Shown piece after piece: positions 36,995 to 45,653 of a DNA stretch of 64,000 nt. Both the position numbers and the translations under genes were made by a program. Source of the stretch: Lactobacillus crispatus (lineage in GTDB: Bacteria; Bacillota; Bacilli; Lactobacillales; Lactobacillaceae); assembly GCF_018987235.1 (NCBI RefSeq), contig NZ_CP072197.1:1798001-1862000 (forward strand), written 5' to 3'. The number at the start of each line of letters is the position of its first letter. Position 1 is the stretch's first letter. Under the pieces are notes generated by a model. The model had not been told where the DNA came from. It worked only from the letters and a program-made list of their open reading frames with translations, and did not search any database.

Positions 36995-37753
36995 CTATTT
37001 CCAATCTAAACAAAGGCCTTGTTTATGCAATTCTTCCGGCAATTGATCCCGATCGGTCTCATGATCATCAAGCTTTTTACCAGTAATCTGCTTGGTAAAT
37101 GAATCAATCCGGCGATTAGCATCCCGCAAATCATAATAAGTCGTCACTACATCATCGTATCCCTTAAGATCCTTCACATCAAAATCCTTCTTATAACTGC
37201 CCTCAAAACAGGTAAATTCAAGTGGCAAGCGCGGCTTCAATTGTGGTTCTTGATCTGGCACACCAACTTGCATCCCCAACACTGGAAAAGTCAGTTTTGG
37301 CAAATCTAAAGTCTTAAGCATCTCCAAAGGATGATCATTCACCGTACCAAGTGGCACATAGCCTAATCCCATGCTTTCTACCGCATTAGCCACATTCTGA
37401 AAAGCAAGCAGTGTATCTTCCATAGCTTGGAAAAAGATATCAGTCGTATGAACACGGCCATCATCTTTGCCAAGTTGTTGACGAATTTGTTGATTACGGT
37501 ACAAATCAACAATGAAGATAAATAAGTCACCTTCGGCGCCAACATACTTCTGATTGCAAAGCTCTTGGATTTTCTTTTTCTGTTCAGGATCAGTTACATG
37601 AAGCAAACTGGCATTTTGCATAAACATGCTCGTTGCAGTATGTTGAAAAACTGTGTATAAAGTTTCCAATTGTTCCTTATTCAGCACTTCATCTTTAAAT
37701 TTTCTAATTGATCTATGATTGATTTGTGCATCAACTGTTGAATTATGTAGCAT
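36995..37753 (-). CDS. Nitroreductase family (flavin) oxidoreductase
   Basis: A 252-residue FMN-dependent nitroreductase: NHRSIRKFKDEVLNKEQ (FMN contact at the N-terminus), AMEDTLLAFQNVANAVESMG, LGYVPLGTV, and VLGMQVGVPD. The long frame starts upstream at 37909, but AAAGAGGAGC before ATG 37753 marks the true start. It likely reduces quinones, nitro compounds or flavins with NADPH. Confidence 0.88.
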   Translation of the reverse strand: MLHNSTVDAQINHRSIRKFKDEVLNKEQLETLYTVFQHTATSMFMQNASLLHVTDPEQKKKIQELCNQKYVGAEGDLFIFIVDLYRNQQIRQQLGKDDGRVHTTDIFFQAMEDTLLAFQNVANAVESMGLGYVPLGTVNDHPLEMLKTLDLPKLTFPVLGMQVGVPDQEPQLKPRLPLEFTCFEGSYKKDFDVKDLKGYDDVVTTYYDLRDANRRIDSFTKQITGKKLDDHETDRDQLPEELHKQGLCLDWK

Positions 37754-37844
37754 TGCGCTCCTCTTTTCACTTACTTCTTTTTTATAAGTAGTGTACAAAA
37801 TTATAGTCTCCTTTGTAAAGTTACTATTTAAAATTGAGCCTAAC

Positions 37845-37877
37845 AAAAAATTCCCGCCAAATTGAGCAGGAATTTTT
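37845..37877 (-). terminator. Terminator after the 123-residue unknown gene
   Basis: Stem AAAAAATTCC / GGAATTTTTT around a 14-base loop, directly after the stop codon at 37878. Confidence 0.75.
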
Positions 37878-38249
37878 TTACTTTTTATCCAATTTAACCA
37901 TTTGTGCATTAACTAAGGCTGCAGCTTGCTCAGCTTGATTTTTAGCTTGAGCATAAATCGTCAAATTTTCATCGCCTTCACTCAATACTCGAGCAAAAGC
38001 AATTTGTTCTGCCATCAATAAGTTGAACAATGAATCCCATTGCTTATCATCAAACTTAATTTTCTTAGCAGTAATTCTTGGCATTAATTGACGTGTTTTG
38101 TTAAATGCTTTCTCCAAAATCTGTTCATCGGCATCAGTCAAATCACGCACATTATAAGCTTGATGAACTTGGTGCACCTTGATTAATTCCTTAAGCAAAT
38201 CACGTGCCTGGGCATCTTTAGAAACAGATTGATTAATTTTTAAAGCCAT
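37878..38249 (-). CDS. 123-residue soluble protein, unknown
   Basis: All-helical, charged product (LLKELIKVHQVHQAYNVRDL, LTDADEQILEKAFNKTRQLM, AQAKNQAEQAAALVNAQ). No motif recognised. It lies 45 bp downstream of the helicase gene, so it may be the tail gene of the TerB-ATPase-helicase operon, but the spacing does not prove it. Confidence 0.6.
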   Translation of the reverse strand: MALKINQSVSKDAQARDLLKELIKVHQVHQAYNVRDLTDADEQILEKAFNKTRQLMPRITAKKIKFDDKQWDSLFNLLMAEQIAFARVLSEGDENLTIYAQAKNQAEQAAALVNAQMVKLDKK

Positions 38250-38294
38250 TTTTATTCTCTTTTCTAATCAGTTTTTTTCTATTATAACAGAATT

Positions 38295-40532
38295 CTACTT
38301 ATTCTCTTGATAGTCCTCTGCCATTGCCTTAACACACCGTCTCATTTCTTGAATATCCAAAACGCTCTGCGCAAATTCTTTTCTAAGTAATTCATCTGGC
38401 AAATATTGATCATACTTATCAATTCCAGGAACTTCCTTAGGATAAACCAGGTCTAAGGGATCAAAGTCTTTTTGTGCTTCTTCATTAATGATCCGCCAGA
38501 AGTCATCCTCATCGGCATCCATTGCAAAGTACATGAAATATGGACGAGAAGAATTAAAGCCACGAATATTTAGTTTTTCACCGCATTTAATTCTAATTAA
38601 CCGTTCCAATGCTAAAAATGCGTAAGTCCCTGTCCAAGGAAAAAGACACCACATATTGCCACCTAATTTGATCAGATTCTTCTTTGGCAACTCAGCCAAG
38701 GCGGCAGTGTCACGTGCTTGGGTTAATCTTGCTTGAGCATTCTGCATTAAATACGGATACATCCCCTTTTCAGTCAGCACCTTTTTCATTCTTTGCAAAA
38801 TTTTCGGCTGAATATCCCCCGGCACGTCCCCAAAGAAAGCAGGAATTCTTCCCTTCACCTCATGGCAATATACTTGATGGCGCTTGCGATCAACATCTTC
38901 AACTACCCAAACGCGACCAGCAATTGCAATCTTATCCCCAACGGGAGGGGGCTTCACGATTGTTCCTAATTCTTCACTGCCGGCATGCACACTGAATTCC
39001 TCATTTTCCTGAAAAACAGCGTAAAATTTAAAGTTATTCACAACTTTTTCACCAGCAAGACCAACAATTAAGCCATGATTTTCAGTCCATTCAATGTGAC
39101 CAGTTTTAAGCAGATGCTTTAATAAGACGCGATAGTCTTCTTGCGAAACATTATGAAAATACGATAGAGTTAATACCCTTGAAGCTAATTCTGCTGGTGT
39201 CATTTCCCCGCCTGATGCCAGCGTACTCATAGTTTGATGATAGAGTAAACTATAGGGAAGGCGGTTAGGTGCAGGCGGTTCAACCCATTTTTCTTCTGCA
39301 TAAAGCTGCACTAAGGCAATCCCTTGCAACAGTGGCCATGGAATCAATTCCGGTAACATTGCCCGCGATTCAGGATGCTCTTCACGCATAACAAAGTGCA
39401 TTTCCGGGGGATTGCCACGGCGACCTGTGCGTCCCATTCTTTGTAAAAAACCGGATACGGTAAACGGAGCATCAATTTGAAAGGCTGCTTCTAGTTGTCC
39501 AATATCGATTCCTAGTTCTAATGTTGCCGTAGCACAAGTTGTCATATAGACATCTTCATCTTTCATCGCTGCTTCTGCCGTTTCACGCAATGCAGGTGAC
39601 AAATTGCCATGATGAATCATAAAACGATCGGATTCATGATTATATGCACAATAAGCCCGCAACTCCTGACAAACTGCCTCACACTCTTCTCGACTATTGG
39701 TAAAAACTAAACATTTTCTGCCACGCGTATGTTCAAAAATATAGCCAATTCCTGGATCTGCCAATTCGGGGGCCTGATCAGTTTTAGGTTCAATCTGGCT
39801 TGGATCATAATCTTTGCTGCTAGCTTGGGGATCTGTCTGATAAAAATGTTCCATCGATAGATGCCAGATTTGAGGTTGATTTTGCACTTTGGGCGCGACA
39901 GTTTTCCGATTAGAACCTGCACCTAAAAAAGCACTAGCCTCTTTCAAATTGCCAATCGTTGCAGAAAGTCCGATTCTTCTTGGATTGACTCCAGCTAACT
40001 TGCTTAGCCGCTCGATTAAACAGAAAGTCTGTCCACCACGATCACTTCGCAAAAATGAATGTAGTTCATCTACTACAATATATTTCAATCCACCGAATAA
40101 ATGCGGGATGTCCATATGCTTATTAATCATAAAACTCTCGAGTGATTCTGGGGTAATCTGCAAAATTCCCGAGGGATGTTTGAGCAGCTTTCTCTTCTGC
40201 GTTTGAGCCACATCACCGTGCCAGCGCCAAACAGGGATATCCACATCCTGGCACAACTCGATCAACCGATCATATTGATCATTAATCAAAGCTTTTAATG
40301 GTGCAATATACAGCACCTTAACAGAATCTTCCGGCTCTTGATAAATATCCGACAAAATTGGGAAAAAGGCCGCTTCTGTTTTTCCTGATGCAGTTGAAGC
40401 TGAGAGCAATACATTATCCTCAGTTTCAAAAATTTCCTCAGCTGCAGCCACCTGAATCGGGCGCAAGGTACGCCATCCATGTTCATAAATATAGTCTTGA
40501 ATAAAAGGCGCGTAATGTGAAAAAACGTCCAT
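38295..40532 (-). CDS. Lhr-type DEAD/DEAH-box helicase
   Basis: A 745-residue superfamily 2 helicase: Walker A in LSASTASGKTEAAFF (motif I, about residues 38-52), VVDELHSFLRSDRGG (motif II, DELH), LSATIGN (motif III), LVFTNSREECEAV (motif IV) and QRMGRTGRRGNP (motif VI). A C-terminal region of about 300 residues has Lhr-like WH/core elements. It lies 9 bp from a BrxD-like ATPase gene. Lhr-like helicases paired with such ATPases occur in BREX (BrxHI with BrxD) and related defence or stress operons. Confidence 0.88.
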   Translation of the reverse strand: MDVFSHYAPFIQDYIYEHGWRTLRPIQVAAAEEIFETEDNVLLSASTASGKTEAAFFPILSDIYQEPEDSVKVLYIAPLKALINDQYDRLIELCQDVDIPVWRWHGDVAQTQKRKLLKHPSGILQITPESLESFMINKHMDIPHLFGGLKYIVVDELHSFLRSDRGGQTFCLIERLSKLAGVNPRRIGLSATIGNLKEASAFLGAGSNRKTVAPKVQNQPQIWHLSMEHFYQTDPQASSKDYDPSQIEPKTDQAPELADPGIGYIFEHTRGRKCLVFTNSREECEAVCQELRAYCAYNHESDRFMIHHGNLSPALRETAEAAMKDEDVYMTTCATATLELGIDIGQLEAAFQIDAPFTVSGFLQRMGRTGRRGNPPEMHFVMREEHPESRAMLPELIPWPLLQGIALVQLYAEEKWVEPPAPNRLPYSLLYHQTMSTLASGGEMTPAELASRVLTLSYFHNVSQEDYRVLLKHLLKTGHIEWTENHGLIVGLAGEKVVNNFKFYAVFQENEEFSVHAGSEELGTIVKPPPVGDKIAIAGRVWVVEDVDRKRHQVYCHEVKGRIPAFFGDVPGDIQPKILQRMKKVLTEKGMYPYLMQNAQARLTQARDTAALAELPKKNLIKLGGNMWCLFPWTGTYAFLALERLIRIKCGEKLNIRGFNSSRPYFMYFAMDADEDDFWRIINEEAQKDFDPLDLVYPKEVPGIDKYDQYLPDELLRKEFAQSVLDIQEMRRCVKAMAEDYQENK

Positions 40533-40541
40533 AATTAATCC

Positions 40542-41870
40542 TTAAATTTGAAATTCAGTGTAATCTTTTTCTTGATTATCAGATACTGTTTCAGACTTAG
40601 CATATGAAAATTGGTCTGAATTAAGCAAAGTCTGAATATCTGTCTGTGGATTTTGCCAAACAATGTCTAACAATTCAATAAAGTCACGAATAATTTCACG
40701 CGGCGTAATATTAGTATCCGCACCAACCCGCGCATATTCAATCTTGATAAATTGCGCTAAATCATCATCCGTAATTGTCCGTTCATAGCCATAAAGTCCC
40801 GCATGCATGTCAGCCAATTTTTCCGTTAAAACCAACATCTCTTCTGCGGTTAGTGGTTCCAGCTTAATCACTGGCGCATACATATCACGCGCACCTGCTT
40901 GAGCAAATTTTCCAGTTGCTAATCTACTACGCAAAGCTTCATATGAATAAACGCCACGGCGACGATCCTCGATTGCTTGCGGTGTACCACACATGATGAT
41001 TCCCAGGTATTTTGCCTTTCCCTGCAAGGTATCGTTATACATCGTCAAAATCTTTTCATAGTTGTACTGGCGGCTAATTGCATTCGGAATTTTATAGATA
41101 TTAACCAATTCATCAATCATAATCATTAAACCAGCATAGCCCGCTTGTCTAAAGAAAGTCGCAAATAACTTTAAATATTCATACCAATCACTATCACTAA
41201 TAATGATATCAACGCCTAATTCCTTTTTAGCCTCAGTCTTATGGCTATATTCTCCTCTGAACCACTTGACTACTTTAGCCTTAGTCTCATCATCACCACT
41301 CATATAAGCGTGATAGTACATGTTCAGCAATTTAGCAAAATCAAAACCATGAACTAATTCGTTTAATGAAGAAATGACGCCATAGATTTTCTGGTCAACT
41401 GCTTGCTCAAATTTAGGATCATCATTATTTAAGCCTGTTTCTTGCGAAACTTGCATCTGCACTGAATTAATCCAGCGATCTAGAATCAAAGTCAAGGCAC
41501 CACCTTCAGGCCTAGTCTTAGTTGATAAGTTCTGAATTAATTCACGGTATGTTGCTAAACCCTGTCCTTTTGATCCTTGCAGCCGACGTTCAGGTGATAA
41601 ATCACCATCTACAACAACAAAATTTTTATCCATCACATAGTTACGGATCGTTTGAAGTAAAAAGCTTTTTCCTGAGCCATAACGACCCACGATAAAACGA
41701 AAGCTTGCCCCGCCTTCTTGAATAACATCCACATCGTGTAATAGGGCCTCAATCTCGGCCTTTCTCCCCACGGTAATATAAGGTAACCCTATTCTTGGCA
41801 CTACCCCACCCTTTAATGAATTAAGGACAGTTTGCGCAATTCTTTTTGGTACTCTTCTTTTTTGTGGCAT
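40542..41870 (-). CDS. BrxD-like P-loop ATPase (DUF2791 type)
   Basis: A 442-residue AAA-type ATPase. Walker A is GRYGSGKSFLL (about residues 63-73), Walker B-like MIMIDELVNIYK (about residues 245-255), and CGTPQAIEDRRRGVYSYEAL, then RSRLAT, a sensor/arginine-finger-like segment. The C-terminus reads NITPREIIRDFIELLDIV, typical of the DUF2791 / BREX ATP-binding protein family. It is 9 bp before the helicase gene and 4 bp after the TerB-like gene, so all three are one operon. Full BREX genes (pglX, pglZ, brxC) are not in the window. Confidence 0.82.
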   Translation of the reverse strand: MPQKRRVPKRIAQTVLNSLKGGVVPRIGLPYITVGRKAEIEALLHDVDVIQEGGASFRFIVGRYGSGKSFLLQTIRNYVMDKNFVVVDGDLSPERRLQGSKGQGLATYRELIQNLSTKTRPEGGALTLILDRWINSVQMQVSQETGLNNDDPKFEQAVDQKIYGVISSLNELVHGFDFAKLLNMYYHAYMSGDDETKAKVVKWFRGEYSHKTEAKKELGVDIIISDSDWYEYLKLFATFFRQAGYAGLMIMIDELVNIYKIPNAISRQYNYEKILTMYNDTLQGKAKYLGIIMCGTPQAIEDRRRGVYSYEALRSRLATGKFAQAGARDMYAPVIKLEPLTAEEMLVLTEKLADMHAGLYGYERTITDDDLAQFIKIEYARVGADTNITPREIIRDFIELLDIVWQNPQTDIQTLLNSDQFSYAKSETVSDNQEKDYTEFQI

Positions 41871-41874
41871 GATT

Positions 41875-43695
41875 TCATCCCTTCAAAAACATATCTTTTA
41901 AGTCATCTACATAATCGGTAATTACTTGTGGTTGGTCCTGTTCGTTATTTTCTAAAACCACATCACCGAATTCATCAAATAATTTTTCATTAATATTATC
42001 CATCAAAATTGATGCCATTAAGTGGTGCTGCTTCAAATAGGTCTGCCAAGGCTGCTGCATCAGCAATGCAGTTAAGAAAAACATTTCATTTTCATCTAAG
42101 CCATATTCATTATCAACTTTGACAGTTTCATCTGCTTGTTTTTCTACTTCTTCTTGCGCTTCTGCCTGCTCTAGCTGCTTTTCCTCATCCGTTAACAAAC
42201 TATCACGCGTCTTCGAAGCATTGGCCCGAATTTGATCCAAATCGGAAAAATCAATCTTAATCTGATCAATCTGCGCCTTTTTTTCTTGAATGCGATATTC
42301 AGCAACCCCCGCGTTAATTGCCTTAAGTACAGCTTGATCAATAAATCGCGGCTTAATCGATCGACCTAGTTTAAATTCTGTTCGCGCCACTCTATCTAAT
42401 TCATGGAGAAAATTATTTAAATTAACCCGCTGACGGCTGATTTGTTGATCACAATGAATTTGCCATTTTCCTTGGTAAAAATGATACTTTCTTACTGCAT
42501 CAATCTGATGGTCAGCTACTTGTTGTTTTCGCAGATAAAAAACACTGCCTGCAAAGATTGGCTTTTCAATTATATCAGGCTTGCCCACAAACGCACTGTA
42601 ATATGCAATGCCGTATTTTTTAGCATCCAGCAGCTCCAGCCACACGTAACGCAACAGTTGAACAAATAACTTTTCATTCTTATTAATAACTTTAGATGAA
42701 TTCCAATAAGTCGTTTTCTTTGCAAAGACTGCTGCTAACTCTTGCGCAGTAAATTTTTCTGGATGGTGTAAAACCTCATAATCATGATCACGCTTAATCT
42801 CAGATGCAAAGCGCTGCTTAATAATTTTTTCGTCTAAATCATAATAAAGAACATAATCTTTGAGCCAGTCTTGTAAATATACATCAATACTAATGTCAAA
42901 TTGTCGCACATATTTTCCTTCAAATTCTAACAGCTTTTCATATCCATCTTGTGCGTCATCAACACCAATATTGTTCAGTAATTCATAAATATAAACAAAG
43001 GCATAGGATGTACTCGTTTTTTCAAAAACATGCTGGCGAATCTTGCTGCGCCAAGTAAAGTAACTTCTAAGCTGCCCAGTATTCATATCATGATAAGTTG
43101 GATAAAAACGCTTAAAGGCAAAAAATTCAGGATAATCATCATCATAGTCGGCCATCATCCTAGCCTGTTGATAAAAATTCTTAGCTCGGCCACGACTGGG
43201 CAAAATGCTGTAGTCATAAATTTCTAGCATCTTTCTAATTCTATCTGGAACCAGACTATTGTTATGCTTCTTGCAAAGATTTTCACTTGGTTTAATTGCT
43301 TGGGCTTGATAGCGGTCATCTACTTTATCTGGTGCAATATAAAAATATTGATTCTGGGCGATATTTACTTCATCACCATTCATCGCCAGTTTAAAAGCAA
43401 AATCAAGTGCTTTTTTGAGTGAATCTTCACTAACTTTTTCTAATATTGCCCCAACCCAATCTGCCGCCTTGATCTTCATTGGATCAGTGAAGCCAGGCAA
43501 ATCTCTTATTAGTGCAGCCATTGCACCACATTTCAGGTCCAATATACTCTGACCTTGCCCACGTGATAACATCGCAAAATAACCACTATCAACTGGTGAC
43601 ATTAAAACGTAAACGCTAGTGGAACCTGGTACAGCAGGCTTAAATTTCAAACCATATTTGGCATAGACATATTTGAAGAGTTGATTTGAATCCAT
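41875..43695 (-). CDS. TerB-N / TerB-C domain protein
   Basis: A 606-residue soluble protein. The middle region (YDYSILPSRGRAKNFYQQAR, FAFKRFYPTYHDMNTGQLRS, YFTWRSKIRQ, then YVYELLNNIGV-like text IYELLNNIGVDD) is the TerB-N pattern; the C-terminal part, after a coiled Glu/Gln/Ala stretch (about residues 500-535), ends in a TerB-C-like helical segment (MFFLTALLMQQPWQTYLKQH). Start is at 43695 after AAGGAGACAAA. TerB-N proteins with a DUF2791 ATPase and a helicase were predicted as phage or DNA-damage response systems. Role here inferred from that context only. Confidence 0.75.
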   Translation of the reverse strand: MDSNQLFKYVYAKYGLKFKPAVPGSTSVYVLMSPVDSGYFAMLSRGQGQSILDLKCGAMAALIRDLPGFTDPMKIKAADWVGAILEKVSEDSLKKALDFAFKLAMNGDEVNIAQNQYFYIAPDKVDDRYQAQAIKPSENLCKKHNNSLVPDRIRKMLEIYDYSILPSRGRAKNFYQQARMMADYDDDYPEFFAFKRFYPTYHDMNTGQLRSYFTWRSKIRQHVFEKTSTSYAFVYIYELLNNIGVDDAQDGYEKLLEFEGKYVRQFDISIDVYLQDWLKDYVLYYDLDEKIIKQRFASEIKRDHDYEVLHHPEKFTAQELAAVFAKKTTYWNSSKVINKNEKLFVQLLRYVWLELLDAKKYGIAYYSAFVGKPDIIEKPIFAGSVFYLRKQQVADHQIDAVRKYHFYQGKWQIHCDQQISRQRVNLNNFLHELDRVARTEFKLGRSIKPRFIDQAVLKAINAGVAEYRIQEKKAQIDQIKIDFSDLDQIRANASKTRDSLLTDEEKQLEQAEAQEEVEKQADETVKVDNEYGLDENEMFFLTALLMQQPWQTYLKQHHLMASILMDNINEKLFDEFGDVVLENNEQDQPQVITDYVDDLKDMFLKG

Positions 43696-43818
43696 TTTGT
43701 CTCCTTTTTTCGCACGTACGTTCATTATATCATCGATTTATTTTTTACCAAAGTCACGCATGTCAGCTCCTCATGTATATTTTTAAGTTTCATAAATTTT
43801 ATATTTGTGTGGTTATTA

Positions 43819-43868
43819 ACAAACAATTATGTTACTATAGTTTATGTAAGTTATTGAAAGCGTTTTTA
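43819..43868 (+). promoter_or_regulatory. pckA promoter and cre site
   Basis: TTATTA, 17 bp, TATAGT form a promoter; TGAAAGCGTTTTTA at 43855-43868 fits the CcpA cre consensus (TGnAAnCGnTnnCA-like) just after the likely start point, where CcpA would block transcription. Carbon repression of pckA is expected because the enzyme is gluconeogenic or anaplerotic. Confidence 0.7.
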
Positions 43869-43900
43869 TAAAAGCTTCCTAGAGAGGACAAAAACTTAAT

Positions 43901-45559
43901 ATGAGTACAAAAGAACGTTATTCTCAAGATGAATTAAGAAAAGATAATCCAATGTTTAGCCGCACTCGTGCCACTATTGAAAGTGCATTTTACGGCAACA
44001 ATGTCCACGAAGTAACCAGTGTTGCAGAAGCTTATAACTTAGCTAAGAAGCAATCAGGCGTTATTGTTACTGACTTGCCAATCTTACACACTAAGGAATT
44101 AGGTTTGCCACATGGTGCAACTCAATTGGTTTACAACCACGGCAAGATTTTAGGTAGAACTGCCAGTGCTCGTCACTTCGTTGACAATCCTAATGAAGAT
44201 GCTGAAGCATTAGACGGCAACTTACGTGAAGATATTTACAAGGGACATGAACAAAAATACTTAAAGGCTACTGTTTTAGTAGGTCTTGACCCATCATTCA
44301 CTGTAAAAGCTCACATCATGATGCCCGAAGATCAAGCCTTTAACCTTCTTTCATACATCCTCAACTTCCATTTCTTTGACGATGAAGCTGAAAAATTATA
44401 CGAAAAGTCAAAGTTCTACGATGAACCAGACATTTACTTCTACTTTGATCCAAATGTTCAAGATGAAGATTACCCTAAGGGCTTAGGCGTATTTGACGCT
44501 CCACATAACTGTGCCGCTGTCTTTAACCTTCGCTACTTCGGTGAACTTAAGAAGGGTACTTTAACCTTAGCTTGGGCAATTGCTCACCGTCACGGCTACA
44601 CTGCATGTCACGGTGGTGAAAAGTCATTCCACTTTGACGACAAAGACGACAAGACCTTTGCATTCTACGGCTTGTCAGGTTCAGGTAAGTCAACTTTGAC
44701 TCACGAAATGTACGATGGTAAATATGACATCACTGTTTTACACGATGATGCCTTCATTATTTCACGTGAAGACGGTTCTTCAGTAGCTCTTGAACCTTCA
44801 TACTTTGACAAGACTCACGACTACCCAGCAGGCCACCACGAGACTAAGTACTACACCACTATTATGAACTGTGATGTAACCTTAGACAAAGACGGCAAGA
44901 AAGTTATCGTAACCGAAGACTTACGTAACAACAACGGTCGTGTTATCAAGACCCGCTACACTAGTCCTCACCGTGTAGACTTTGAAAAGTCACCAATTAC
45001 TGCATTGTTCTGGATTATGAAGGACGGTTCATTACCTCCAATCATCAAGATCGATGACCCAGTATTGGCAACTACTATGGGTTGTACTTTAGCAACCAAG
45101 CGTACTTCAGCTGAAAACTTACCTAAGGGCTTTGACATGAATACTTTGGTTATTGAACCATTTGCAGACCCATTTAGAGCCTACCCAGTTTCAGGTGACT
45201 ACAGAGACTTCAAGGAATTGTTCACTAAGCGTGGTGCTAGTTGCTACAGCTTGAACACCGACGCATTCATGGGCAAGGATATTCCTAAGGAAGTTACTAA
45301 GAAGTTAATCGAAGACTTGGCTAACGGCAACATCAAGGATAGCGACTTCAAGCCATTCGGTAACTTCAAGGGTGTATCATACTTACCTATTGATGGTTAT
45401 GAAGTTCACCTTGAAGACCCAGAATACCAAAAGACCTTAGCTAAGAGAATGCAAGATCGTTTGAACTGGCTCAACAAGTACGATGAAGAACACCCAGAAA
45501 CACCAATCCAAGATGAAGCTAAGAAGACCTTGGAAGCTATCATCAAGGAATTGAGCTAA
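43901..45559 (+). CDS. pckA: Phosphoenolpyruvate carboxykinase (ATP)
   Basis: A 552-residue enzyme that interconverts oxaloacetate + ATP with PEP + CO2 + ADP. The kinase-1 loop FYGLSGSGKSTLTHEMY (about residues 256-272), metal-site VLHDDAFIIS, and TRYTSPHRVDFEKSPITALF identify it. In lactobacilli it probably works in C4 acid metabolism. Its codons are rich in the optimal set, unlike the AT-rich island that follows. A terminator within 90 bp downstream is part of a direct repeat. Confidence 0.95.
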   Translation: MSTKERYSQDELRKDNPMFSRTRATIESAFYGNNVHEVTSVAEAYNLAKKQSGVIVTDLPILHTKELGLPHGATQLVYNHGKILGRTASARHFVDNPNEDAEALDGNLREDIYKGHEQKYLKATVLVGLDPSFTVKAHIMMPEDQAFNLLSYILNFHFFDDEAEKLYEKSKFYDEPDIYFYFDPNVQDEDYPKGLGVFDAPHNCAAVFNLRYFGELKKGTLTLAWAIAHRHGYTACHGGEKSFHFDDKDDKTFAFYGLSGSGKSTLTHEMYDGKYDITVLHDDAFIISREDGSSVALEPSYFDKTHDYPAGHHETKYYTTIMNCDVTLDKDGKKVIVTEDLRNNNGRVIKTRYTSPHRVDFEKSPITALFWIMKDGSLPPIIKIDDPVLATTMGCTLATKRTSAENLPKGFDMNTLVIEPFADPFRAYPVSGDYRDFKELFTKRGASCYSLNTDAFMGKDIPKEVTKKLIEDLANGNIKDSDFKPFGNFKGVSYLPIDGYEVHLEDPEYQKTLAKRMQDRLNWLNKYDEEHPETPIQDEAKKTLEAIIKELS

Positions 45560-45592
45560 TATTAAGGAATAAAATATTGCCTCAGATAATTG

Positions 45593-45650
45593 AAAATTTA
45601 GTTTCTTAATGACGAAAAGACGAGAGTTAATTAAGCTCTCGTCTTTTTTA
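45593..45650. repeat. Left copy of a 58-bp direct repeat, contains the pckA terminator
   Basis: The sequence from AAAATTTAGTTTC to the T-run is repeated at 59743-59800 with two differences. It holds a hairpin GACGAGAG / CTCTCGTC plus T6, the terminator of pckA and, in the other direction, of the exporter gene. The two copies bound the lanthipeptide island. Confidence 0.85.
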
Positions 45651-45653
45651 GCG

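Noticed and set aside
40542..43695. A complete BREX system
   Set aside because: No methyltransferase PglX, phosphatase PglZ or BrxC gene lies in the window; only BrxD-like and helicase genes are present.
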